The position numbers and the translations under genes were made by a program. Shown here piece by piece: positions 1-5,924 of a stretch of DNA of 20,714 nt. The DNA lies in contig CAYYJM010000098.1 of the NCBI GenBank assembly GCA_964471755.1, positions 1 to 20,714 on the forward strand. The letters run 5' to 3'. This DNA is from CAYYJM01 sp964471755 (GTDB lineage Bacteria > Planctomycetota > Planctomycetia > Gemmatales > Gemmataceae). The stretch's first letter is position 1, and each line of letters opens with the position of its first letter. The notes under the pieces were generated by a model. The model made no database searches. It was not told where the DNA came from and worked only from the letters and a program-made list of their open reading frames with translations.

Positions 1-2
1 AG

Positions 3-548
3 GATCAGAAGGCCGACCTGATCGATGGAGTCATCCACATGGCCTCGCCCGAGAATCTGCGTGCAAACGATCTGGTCTTCCTGCTCGGTTCCGTGATGCG
101 TAGCGTGGCAGAAGTGCATGACCACGGTCGCTGCTTTATCTCCCGCGTTGCCTTTCGGCTGGACGAAGAGAACTCACCCGAGCCGGACCTGGCCTTCGTC
201 TCGACCGCCCGACTGGGAATCCTGCGCGAAGGTCACGTGGCCGGTGCCCCTGATCTGGCTCTGGAGATCGTCTCGCCGGAAAGTGTCGAGCGTGATTACA
301 CGACGAAACGTGACCTCTACGCCCGCTTCGGCGTCCGCGAATACTGGATCGTTGATCCGCTTGAGGAGCGCGTGACGCTCCTGGGACTGGGTTCCGGCCG
401 AAAGTACCGCTCCATCCGGCCCCGCTCAGGCCGATTCGTCAGCGTCGTTCTGCCCGGCTGGTCGCTCGATCCTCGCTGGCTCTGGCAGGATCCGCTGCCG
501 GACCCACTTCCGCTGCTGCGGGAACTGCTCGGCGAACCGGACGAATGA
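3..548 (+). CDS. Uma2 family endonuclease-like protein (5' end cut by window)
   Basis: The frame is open from the first complete codon at position 3, and the residues before the first internal ATG (position 39) read DQKADLIDGVIH. That is the usual Uma2 N-terminal strand, so the true start lies upstream of the window. The visible 181 residues carry the Uma2 (formerly DUF820) core of the PD-(D/E)XK nuclease fold: PDLAFV with the first acidic residue, LEIVSPES with the second, then KRDLYARFGVREYWIVDP with the conserved lysine and the YW-DP strand. The C-terminus is a short Pro/Leu-rich tail. The family is strongly expanded in planctomycetes and cyanobacteria. Its cellular role is not established; nuclease activity is inferred from the fold. 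The stop lies 9 bp from the end of the convergent secretin gene, leaving no room for a conventional terminator between them. Confidence 0.9.
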   Translation, partial: DQKADLIDGVIHMASPENLRANDLVFLLGSVMRSVAEVHDHGRCFISRVAFRLDEENSPEPDLAFVSTARLGILREGHVAGAPDLALEIVSPESVERDYTTKRDLYARFGVREYWIVDPLEERVTLLGLGSGRKYRSIRPRSGRFVSVVLPGWSLDPRWLWQDPLPDPLPLLRELLGEPDE

Positions 549-557
549 CGCCATCAC

Positions 558-1676
558 TCACCGTCGTGGCGAGCCCTTTCGCAGGCAGGTCGGATCGATC
601 GCCAGGGCGGCCTGTGCGTACCGGCCCGCTTCCTCGTGCCGGCCCGCAGCACACGCCGCTTCACAGGCCCGCAGCAGTTCCGCGACCATCTTCTCCGGTC
701 GAGATTGGGTCGCCGATTCTGTGGAGGCTGTCGCCTCGGACGCGACGACCGGGGCCTCTTCGGCCTCCTGCACGATGACGCGCGGCGTCACCATCACCAG
801 CAATGATTCCGTTCCCCGGCCGTCACCAACTTTCTTGAACAGGCGGTTCACGCAAGGGATCTTGCTGAGGACAGGTGACCCACACTCCGTTCGCGTCTCG
901 GTCACGGTCTTCAGACCGCCGAGCAGGACGGTGCCGCCGTCCGGAATGGCGACCGTGCTTTGCAAGGCGGTCAGCTTCGCCTGTCGGTCGGATGCCTCGG
1001 TCGGATCGACCTTGAGAAAGACCCGCACGAAGCGACGATCGGCCGACACCACCGGCTGGGCGGTCAGGCGGAATTCCGGCAGGCTGATCGTCCCGGTCTG
1101 GGCGTTGATGAGGGTCATCTTCGGGGCCTGCATCACGTTCGTGCGACGGTCCCCCTGGGCGGCCTCCAGGAGATGGTGAACCTGCTTGTCGTTGAGAAAT
1201 CGTCCTGGGTTCGGTCCGGAAGCGCACCCCAGGCACGGGGCGGCGGAATTGACGCCGACCCGCTCACAGAAGTCGTCCGAAACGGTCACGAAGCGGACCT
1301 CGAGAGCGACCTGCACGTCCTGCATCCGGCGCAGGGACGCGAGCAGTTCCGCGACCTCGGCATGGACCGCCGGCGTCTGGTGGACGACCAGAGCCATGCT
1401 CAGCGGGGCGTAATCGATCAGACCCCGACCGCCGTTCTGCCGCCAACTCGTCGGCGCGAGTGTCTGGACGATCAGGGACTTGAGATGCTCCTCCAGCGTC
1501 GCCACCTTCTCCGAATTCGCCGGACAGCACGTCGGGATGGGGACGACCAGGTCCGCGACCGAGTAGGAACAGACTGTCAATGTCTCGGCGGGTGGCGCGG
1601 CCTGAAGAGGCGGCGTCAACAGGGCAACGCAACAAGCGGTGAGCGATGCCAGCGACCGGAGCGTCCGTGCGTTCAT
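558..1676 (-). CDS. Short orphan secretin-domain protein (type II/III secretion family), exported
   Basis: This 372-residue protein begins with a Sec-type signal peptide (about residues 1-27, ending LQAA). A small N-domain follows (about 58-118), with the pattern APTSW..GG.G.IDY and LVVHQTP..H.EVAELLASLR that I associate with planctomycete secretin relatives. The secretin domain (about 120-303) is marked by VALEVRFVTVS, AIPDGGTVLLGGL (243-255) and PVLSKIPCVNRLF, followed by LLVMVTPRVI. The last 45 residues look like half a TPR. At 372 residues it is far shorter than GspD or PilQ and lacks the N0-N3 series. It has about a dozen cysteines (for example at 36, 50, 51, 137, 148, 151, 265, 275), which is unusual for the family. 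The start follows GAGGA about 10 nt upstream. No other secretion gene lies nearby, so a pore role is inferred only. Confidence 0.85.
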   Translation of the reverse strand: MNARTLRSLASLTACCVALLTPPLQAAPPAETLTVCSYSVADLVVPIPTCCPANSEKVATLEEHLKSLIVQTLAPTSWRQNGGRGLIDYAPLSMALVVHQTPAVHAEVAELLASLRRMQDVQVALEVRFVTVSDDFCERVGVNSAAPCLGCASGPNPGRFLNDKQVHHLLEAAQGDRRTNVMQAPKMTLINAQTGTISLPEFRLTAQPVVSADRRFVRVFLKVDPTEASDRQAKLTALQSTVAIPDGGTVLLGGLKTVTETRTECGSPVLSKIPCVNRLFKKVGDGRGTESLLVMVTPRVIVQEAEEAPVVASEATASTESATQSRPEKMVAELLRACEAACAAGRHEEAGRYAQAALAIDPTCLRKGSPRR

Positions 1677-2000
1677 GCGAGAATCCTCGTCCTCGATCGG
1701 GGGGAGAAAGCACTGCACGCCGGGCCTGATAGCGACCTCCGGCCGTCGGAACAATCCGAACCGCAGAGCCGAAAACCTACCCCACGCGATTTCAGCCGGT
1801 CCATGTTCGCCGGGATGATCCGTTCGAGCGCCCCGAGACGAACGGAGCCCCCGAGTAGCGCCCTCGGCTCGCCATCGCCCCATTTCCCGGTTTCCGTTAC
1901 GATAATCCTCCAGCGAGCGGAACCTCGCCGCCGGGCTGCGTGTCCGGCTTCCGGCGGGCCCGTTGTAGGGGCGCGCCGATCTATTCAGGAGAATGTCCCC
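1677..2000. other. Divergent intergenic region between secretin gene and thrS
   Basis: I find no credible gene in these 324 bases. On the minus strand a candidate promoter for the secretin gene reads TTGTTC (1749-1754), a 17-bp spacer, and TATCAG (1726-1731), 50 bp before its ATG; the match is only moderate. On the plus strand GATAAT (1901-1906) resembles a -10 box about 95 bp before thrS, but has no good -35 box. Between it and thrS an inverted repeat CCGCCGG/CCGGCGG (1928-1934 and 1951-1957) could form a leader hairpin. AGGAGA at 1987-1992 is the thrS ribosome binding site. Confidence 0.45.
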
Positions 2001-4259
2001 ATGCCAACTCTGAAACTGCCCGATGGCTCCAGCCGTCCGGTCCCCGCCGGCTCCCGACCCCGTGATGTCGCCGAGTCCATCGGCAAACGCCTCGCCCAGG
2101 CGGCCGTCGCGGCCAAACTCGATGGCGAGGTAGTCGATCTCGACCGCGAGATCCCCGAGGGCGAACATACCTTCGCCGTCTTGACTGAGAAGGACCGGGA
2201 GGCCCTCGACGTACTCCGCCACTCCTGCGCCCACATCATGGCCCGGGCCGTCATGCGTCTCTTCCCCGGCGTCAAGCTCGCCTTCGGGCCGACCATCGAG
2301 AACGGCTTCTACTACGACATCGATTCGCCGACCCCGATCCGCGAGGAGGATTTTCCGCGCATCGAGGCCGAGATGAAGAAGATCGTCGATGCCGCCGAGC
2401 CGTTCGAGCGCTTCGAGCGCTCCATCCCCGAAGGGCGTGATCTTGTCGCCGGCATCGATCAGACTTACAAGGTCGAACACATCGATGACGAACTGAAGAA
2501 ATACGCCAGCGTCAGCTTCTACCGCCAGGGTGAGTTCATCGACCTGTGCCGTGGACCCCACCTGCCGCATGCCGGCAAGGTCGGTGCGTTCAAGTTGCTC
2601 TCCATCGCCGGGGCGTACTGGAAGAACGATTCGCGCCGCAAGCAACTCCAGCGCCTCTACGGCACCGCGTTCTTCAACCCGAAGGACCTCGACGCCTACA
2701 TCACCCAGGTCGAGGAAGCGAAGAAGCGCGATCACCGCGTTCTCGGCAAGCAACTCCGGCTGTTTACTATCAGTCAGCAGGCCGGCAGCGGCCTGATCCT
2801 CTGGATGCCGAAGGGGGCGACCGTTCGCGGCCTGCTCGAAACCTTCATCAAGGACGAACTGCTCAAGCGCGGCTACTCGCCGGTCTACACGCCGCACATC
2901 GGCCGACTCGAACTCTATCGCACCTCGGGCCACTTCCCGTACTACCGCGATTCGCAGTTCCCGCCGATGTACTTCAACGCCATCGGCGGCGTCATCGATC
3001 TGGCCCAGTATCGCATGGCGTGCGGCCATCTCGACGAGAAGAAGGAGCGGGCTTTCGAGGAACTGCTCGACCTGGCCGGCTACGCCGTGCCGGGCTATCG
3101 CGATGCCGCGACCACTCCGGAGAAGCTCGAAGCGGTCCACCGGAGCGTCCTGAAACTGCTCGAAGGCATCGGCCTCGATCTGCCGGATTACCACAAGGCG
3201 ACCACCACCGAGGAGCGGGCCAGGGCCCTGTGGGCATGGCTGGAGACCCAGGAAGGCTATCTGCTCAAGCCGATGAACTGCCCGCACCACATCCAGATCT
3301 ACAAGGCCGAGCCGCGCAGCTACCGCGATCTGCCCGTCCGCCTGGCCGAGTTCGGGACCGTGTACCGCTTCGAGCAGACCGGTGAACTGAACGGCATGAC
3401 CCGCGTTCGCGGCTTCACCCAGGACGACGCCCACCTGTTCGTCACTCCCGAGCAGGTCGAGGCCGAGGTCGGCAGCAATATCGATCTGGTCCTGTTCGTC
3501 CTGGCGAGCCTGGGGCTGAACGACTACCGCGTCCGTGTCGGCCTGCGTGATCCGGAGAGCGATAAGTACGTCGGCGATCCGGACCTGTGGAGCAAGGCCG
3601 AGCAGACCCTGATCAAGGTCGTCGCCGACCGGAAGATGAACTACTCGGCCGAGCAGGGCGAGGCGGCGTTCTACGGCCCGAAGATCGACTTCGTCGTCCG
3701 CGACTGCATCGGTCGGGAGTGGCAACTCGGCACCGTACAACTCGACTACAACCTGCCGAACCGCTTCGACCTGACCTACACCGGTTCGGACAACCATCCG
3801 CACCGGCCCGTGATGATCCATCGCGCCCCGTTCGGGTCGATGGAACGCTTCATGGGCATCCTGATCGAGCATTTCGCGGGGGCCTTTCCGCTCTGGCTGG
3901 CACCGGAGCAGGTGCGCATCCTGCCCGTGAGCGATCGCTTCACCGAGTACGGCAAGCAGGTCGAGGCGAAGCTCGTGGCGGCGGGCTTCCGCGTCGCTGG
4001 CGACTATCGTCCCGAGCGCGTCAACCTGAAGATCCGCGAGGCTCAGGTCGAGAAGATCCCGTACATGGTCGTCGTCGGCGAGAAGGAGCAGGCGGCGGGC
4101 AACGTCGCCGTGCGCGATCGCCTCGACGGCGACCTCGGCGCGATGGCCGTCGAGGCCCTGATCGAACGGCTCACCGAGGAGGTCCGTACCCGCAAGATCC
4201 GTGAGGTATCAACCGCGACGGCCAGCATGGACGACAAGGCTCAGCGCTTCGCCGACTGA
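2001..4259 (+). CDS. thrS: Threonyl-tRNA synthetase with a large extra insertion
   Basis: The protein charges tRNA-Thr with threonine using ATP in the cytoplasm. It is 752 residues long against about 640 in E. coli. The domain order is standard: TGS (1-62); editing domain with HSCAH (H74, H78) and CRGPH (C183, H187); class II catalytic core; C-terminal anticodon-binding domain (about 640-740). The catalytic zinc ligands are present as C427 (MNCPHH), H478 (DDAHLF) and H607 (MIHRAP). Motif 2 reads YRFEQTGELNGMTRVRGFTQDDAH and motif 3 reads GSMERFMGIL. About 85-95 residues (roughly 323-417) are inserted before MNCPHH, where E. coli has a very short loop. The start is ATG 2001, preceded by AGGAGA 8 nt upstream; the frame stays open far upstream but without synthetase sequence. 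A terminator follows directly at 4273. Confidence 0.97.
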   Translation: MPTLKLPDGSSRPVPAGSRPRDVAESIGKRLAQAAVAAKLDGEVVDLDREIPEGEHTFAVLTEKDREALDVLRHSCAHIMARAVMRLFPGVKLAFGPTIENGFYYDIDSPTPIREEDFPRIEAEMKKIVDAAEPFERFERSIPEGRDLVAGIDQTYKVEHIDDELKKYASVSFYRQGEFIDLCRGPHLPHAGKVGAFKLLSIAGAYWKNDSRRKQLQRLYGTAFFNPKDLDAYITQVEEAKKRDHRVLGKQLRLFTISQQAGSGLILWMPKGATVRGLLETFIKDELLKRGYSPVYTPHIGRLELYRTSGHFPYYRDSQFPPMYFNAIGGVIDLAQYRMACGHLDEKKERAFEELLDLAGYAVPGYRDAATTPEKLEAVHRSVLKLLEGIGLDLPDYHKATTTEERARALWAWLETQEGYLLKPMNCPHHIQIYKAEPRSYRDLPVRLAEFGTVYRFEQTGELNGMTRVRGFTQDDAHLFVTPEQVEAEVGSNIDLVLFVLASLGLNDYRVRVGLRDPESDKYVGDPDLWSKAEQTLIKVVADRKMNYSAEQGEAAFYGPKIDFVVRDCIGREWQLGTVQLDYNLPNRFDLTYTGSDNHPHRPVMIHRAPFGSMERFMGILIEHFAGAFPLWLAPEQVRILPVSDRFTEYGKQVEAKLVAAGFRVAGDYRPERVNLKIREAQVEKIPYMVVVGEKEQAAGNVAVRDRLDGDLGAMAVEALIERLTEEVRTRKIREVSTATASMDDKAQRFAD

Positions 4260-4272
4260 GCTGACCGCCGGG

Positions 4273-4303
4273 CGGGAGGGCGAGGTGCTTCGCTCTCCCG
4301 TTT
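4273..4303 (+). terminator. Rho-independent terminator of thrS
   Basis: A 12-bp stem (4273-4284 with 4289-4300, two G:T pairs) closes a GTGC loop and is followed by TTT and then C-rich sequence. It starts 14 nt after the thrS stop codon. The T-tract is short, so termination efficiency is uncertain, but position and stem strength support the call. Confidence 0.7.
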
Positions 4304-4372
4304 CCCGAAATTCATCCGATTCATCCAGGTCACGCATTCTCGCGGTCTTTCCCCGATTCGGATACTTTCTTC

Positions 4373-4401
4373 TTGTGTACATTTCGCGAGATGTGTATAT
4401 T
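4373..4401 (+). promoter_or_regulatory. Sigma70-like promoter of the small peptide gene
   Basis: TTGTGT (4373-4378), a 17-bp spacer, and TATATT (4396-4401) sit in a locally AT-rich stretch of an otherwise GC-rich window. Each hexamer is close to the TTGACA/TATAAT consensus and the spacing is ideal. It lies between the thrS terminator and the 36-codon gene at 4539, giving an untranslated leader of about 130 nt. No other gene start in the window has a promoter match this good. Confidence 0.6.
4379..4394. promoter_or_regulatory. Palindrome within the promoter spacer (possible operator)
   Basis: ACATTTCGCGAGATGT is a 16-bp near-perfect palindrome centred on TCGCGA, with one mismatched base pair (T/G at 4383/4390). 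It fills the spacer between the putative -35 and -10 boxes, where a bound dimeric repressor would block RNA polymerase. Overlapping it, a 12-bp direct repeat TGTGTAYATTTC occurs at 4374-4385 and 4392-4403, a period of 18 bp. Operator function is inferred from position and symmetry only. Confidence 0.4.
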
Positions 4402-4497
4402 TCTAGCAGGTTGTCCATGCTTCCCAGTTTCTTCAAGACTCAAGGAGTACCTTTCCGGTCCCATCGGTGTGTCCAGGTGGTCGGCTGGTCCGATCAC

Positions 4498-4519
4498 GCA
4501 TTCCGGGGTTCGGAAATGC
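4498..4519 (+). promoter_or_regulatory. Leader hairpin just upstream of the peptide gene's ribosome binding site
   Basis: GCATTCCG (4498-4505) pairs with CGGAAATGC (4511-4519) with one bulged A and a GGGTT loop. It ends 8 nt before the Shine-Dalgarno sequence GGAGGA at 4528-4533. It could shield the mRNA 5' side or modulate translation; there is no direct evidence for regulation. Confidence 0.35.
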
Positions 4520-4538
4520 TCAATAGCGGAGGATCCCC

Positions 4539-4649
4539 ATGACTGAGAACGTGCGCGAACTGAACGAGCTGGAACTGGAAACCGTCGCCAGCGGCAAGAA
4601 CCTGCTCAATGGCGTGCCCGGCGGCATCAAGGGCGTCACTGGCTACTGA
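4539..4649 (+). CDS. 36-residue peptide precursor with a double-glycine-type leader (bacteriocin/RiPP-like)
   Basis: This short gene has a strong GGAGGA Shine-Dalgarno (4528-4533) five bases before ATG, codon use like its neighbours, its own candidate promoter, and a terminator 23 bp after the stop. If cleavage follows S18-G19, the leader fits the double-glycine consensus position by position: L8 (-12), E12 (-8), L13 (-7), V16 (-4), S18 (-2), G19 (-1). The segment ELNELELETVASG resembles leaders removed by C39-peptidase ABC transporters. The remaining 17-residue core, KNLLNGVPGGIKGVTGY, is basic and Gly-rich, has no Cys, Ser or acidic residue, and contains two overlapping GxxxG patterns (G25-G29, G28-G32) like those of class IIb bacteriocins. 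The -2 residue is Ser instead of the usual Gly. No transporter, immunity or modification gene is present in the window. It could instead be a signalling peptide or another secreted small protein. Confidence 0.7.
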   Translation: MTENVRELNELELETVASGKNLLNGVPGGIKGVTGY

Positions 4650-4672
4650 GCAACGCCCCAGTCCAGGTCCTG

Positions 4673-4713
4673 CACCCCGCCGGTCTCCGGGACCGGGCGG
4701 GGTGTCCTTGTTT
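4673..4713 (+). terminator. Rho-independent terminator after the small peptide gene
   Basis: CACCCCGCCGGTC (4673-4685) pairs with GACCGGGCGGGGTG (4691-4704), with one bulged G and a TCCGG loop, followed by TCCTTGTTT. It lies 23 bp after the peptide stop codon and separates that gene from tatC, which makes the peptide gene a single-gene transcript. Confidence 0.75.
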
Positions 4714-4718
4714 GAGCG

Positions 4719-4753
4719 GCCAGGTCGTTGAACTCACCCCTCGACGACCTGGC
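4719..4753. promoter_or_regulatory. Strong 13-bp inverted repeat upstream of tatC
   Basis: GCCAGGTCGTTGA (4719-4731) pairs with TCGACGACCTGGC (4741-4753), 13 bp with a single G:T, around a 9-nt loop. No T-tract follows, so it is unlikely to be a simple terminator. Its right arm overlaps TCGACG (4741-4746), a plausible -35 box 17 bp before TATCCT (4764-4769), so an operator or a second, backup stop for upstream transcription are both possible. Confidence 0.45.
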
Positions 4754-4769
4754 GCGGACTGGCTATCCT
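4741..4769 (+). promoter_or_regulatory. Candidate tatC promoter
   Basis: TCGACG (4741-4746), a 17-bp spacer, and TATCCT (4764-4769) lie 57 bp before the tatC ATG, just downstream of a terminator, so tatC needs its own promoter about here. The extended -10 region TATCCTGAA resembles TACCCTGAG ahead of the NHL gene and TACCCTGAA ahead of nusB. Confidence 0.35.
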
Positions 4770-4825
4770 GAACCCGGCACTACCCGCCGGCGCATCCCGC
4801 CAGCCAAGTCCGACGAGGCACCCCC

Positions 4826-5860
4826 ATGAGTAATGGCCGTGTTCCGAATGACGAGGATTTCTTTGCCCATACTCGGATGTCGCTGGGCGATCACATCGAG
4901 GAGTTGCGCACCTGCCTGTGGCGGTCGGTGCGTTGGTTCTTCATCGCTCTGGTCGCTGGCGTCCTGGTCTCGCAGTACGTTCTCGATTTCATCCAGGCTC
5001 CGATCAAGCGGGAGTTGAAGCACTTTTACGAACAGCGCACGGCCCGTCGGCTGGAGAAGATCGCGCAGCAGCCTCCGAGCGAGAAGACCGGCACCGCGCC
5101 TCAGACCATTACTGCGGTCGTCTCACGCAAGGACCTGGCCGAGGGCCTTGGTCTGCCTGTGCCGCCTGGTGAGGACACCTTCCCGTTGAAACTGACTCTC
5201 GACCCGCTCAATCTCGTCCCGATGACACTCCCCTTGACGACCGACCTGATCGGACTGGGCGAACTCATCTCGCTGACGATCCTCGAGGTCATCATCGTCT
5301 GGATCAAGGTCGCCATCTACTGTGGCCTGGTCATCGCCGCGCCGCTGATCTTTCGCGAGTTGTGGTCGTTCATCGCGGCCGGCCTCTATCCACAGGAAAA
5401 GGCCCTCGTCTGGCGAGCGTTGCCGCTGAGTATCGGTCTGTTCCTCGGCGGTGTCGCCCTGTGTCAGTTCGTCCTTCTACCGCTGGCCATCCACTACCTA
5501 CTCGGGTTCAACGCCTGGCTCGACGTCACGCCGCAGCTCCGCCTGAGCGACTGGCTCTCGTTCGCCATCTTCACGCCACTCGTCTTCGGCATCGCCTTCC
5601 AGACGCCGCTGGTCATGTTCGTTCTCGACCGGGTCGGCGTCCTCTCGGTCGCGACCTACGTCGCACACTGGCGGATCGCGACGTTCGTCATCATTCTGCT
5701 GTCGGGGTTCCTGGCTCCGTCGCCGGACCCGGTCTCGATGCTCGCTCTCGGTCTGCCGATCGTCGCGCTGTACTGGCTCGGCATCGGCATGTGCTACTGG
5801 TGGCCGCGACCGAAGGTCGATCTCGACGTCGAGGAGCCGGAAGAGTCGGTCGAGGTGTAA
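4826..5860 (+). CDS. tatC: Sec-independent protein translocase TatC with enlarged first periplasmic loop
   Basis: TatC is the membrane receptor that binds twin-arginine signal peptides and nucleates the Tat translocon. This 344-residue copy has the cytoplasmic motif HIEELRTCL (23-31) and six predicted helices: about 37-57, 159-182, 199-225, 245-268, 283-297 and 305-325. The segment FRELWSFIAAGLYPQEK (176-192) matches the conserved FxxFxxPGLYPxE loop, and P59 after helix 1 is kept. The first periplasmic loop is about 100 residues (58-155), much longer than in E. coli, which explains the length. In helix 4 the position of E. coli Glu170 is Gln259 (GIAFQTP). GAGG lies 7 nt before ATG 4826. No tatA/tatB gene is in the window. 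The HEAT-repeat gene follows 64 bp downstream on the same strand. Confidence 0.95.
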   Translation: MSNGRVPNDEDFFAHTRMSLGDHIEELRTCLWRSVRWFFIALVAGVLVSQYVLDFIQAPIKRELKHFYEQRTARRLEKIAQQPPSEKTGTAPQTITAVVSRKDLAEGLGLPVPPGEDTFPLKLTLDPLNLVPMTLPLTTDLIGLGELISLTILEVIIVWIKVAIYCGLVIAAPLIFRELWSFIAAGLYPQEKALVWRALPLSIGLFLGGVALCQFVLLPLAIHYLLGFNAWLDVTPQLRLSDWLSFAIFTPLVFGIAFQTPLVMFVLDRVGVLSVATYVAHWRIATFVIILLSGFLAPSPDPVSMLALGLPIVALYWLGIGMCYWWPRPKVDLDVEEPEESVEV

Positions 5861-5924
5861 CCGGGCCACGATGAGCCTCGCGAGCCCGAGGGGCAGCGAG
5901 GACAGGGGATGAGCGAGCAGAACC

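Noticed and set aside
960..2000. In-frame upstream extension of thrS
   Set aside because: The TGS domain begins normally at ATG 2001 behind AGGAGA, and the upstream sequence is antisense to the secretin gene.
1677..3872. Antisense open frame across thrS running into the secretin gene
   Set aside because: It is in frame with the secretin gene, but the secretin has a clear signal peptide and ribosome site at 1676. The upstream part mirrors thrS and lacks protein-like features.
4201..4542. Plus-strand frame of 113 codons overlapping the thrS end
   Set aside because: It crosses the thrS terminator and the small peptide promoter, has no ribosome site, and its translation looks random.
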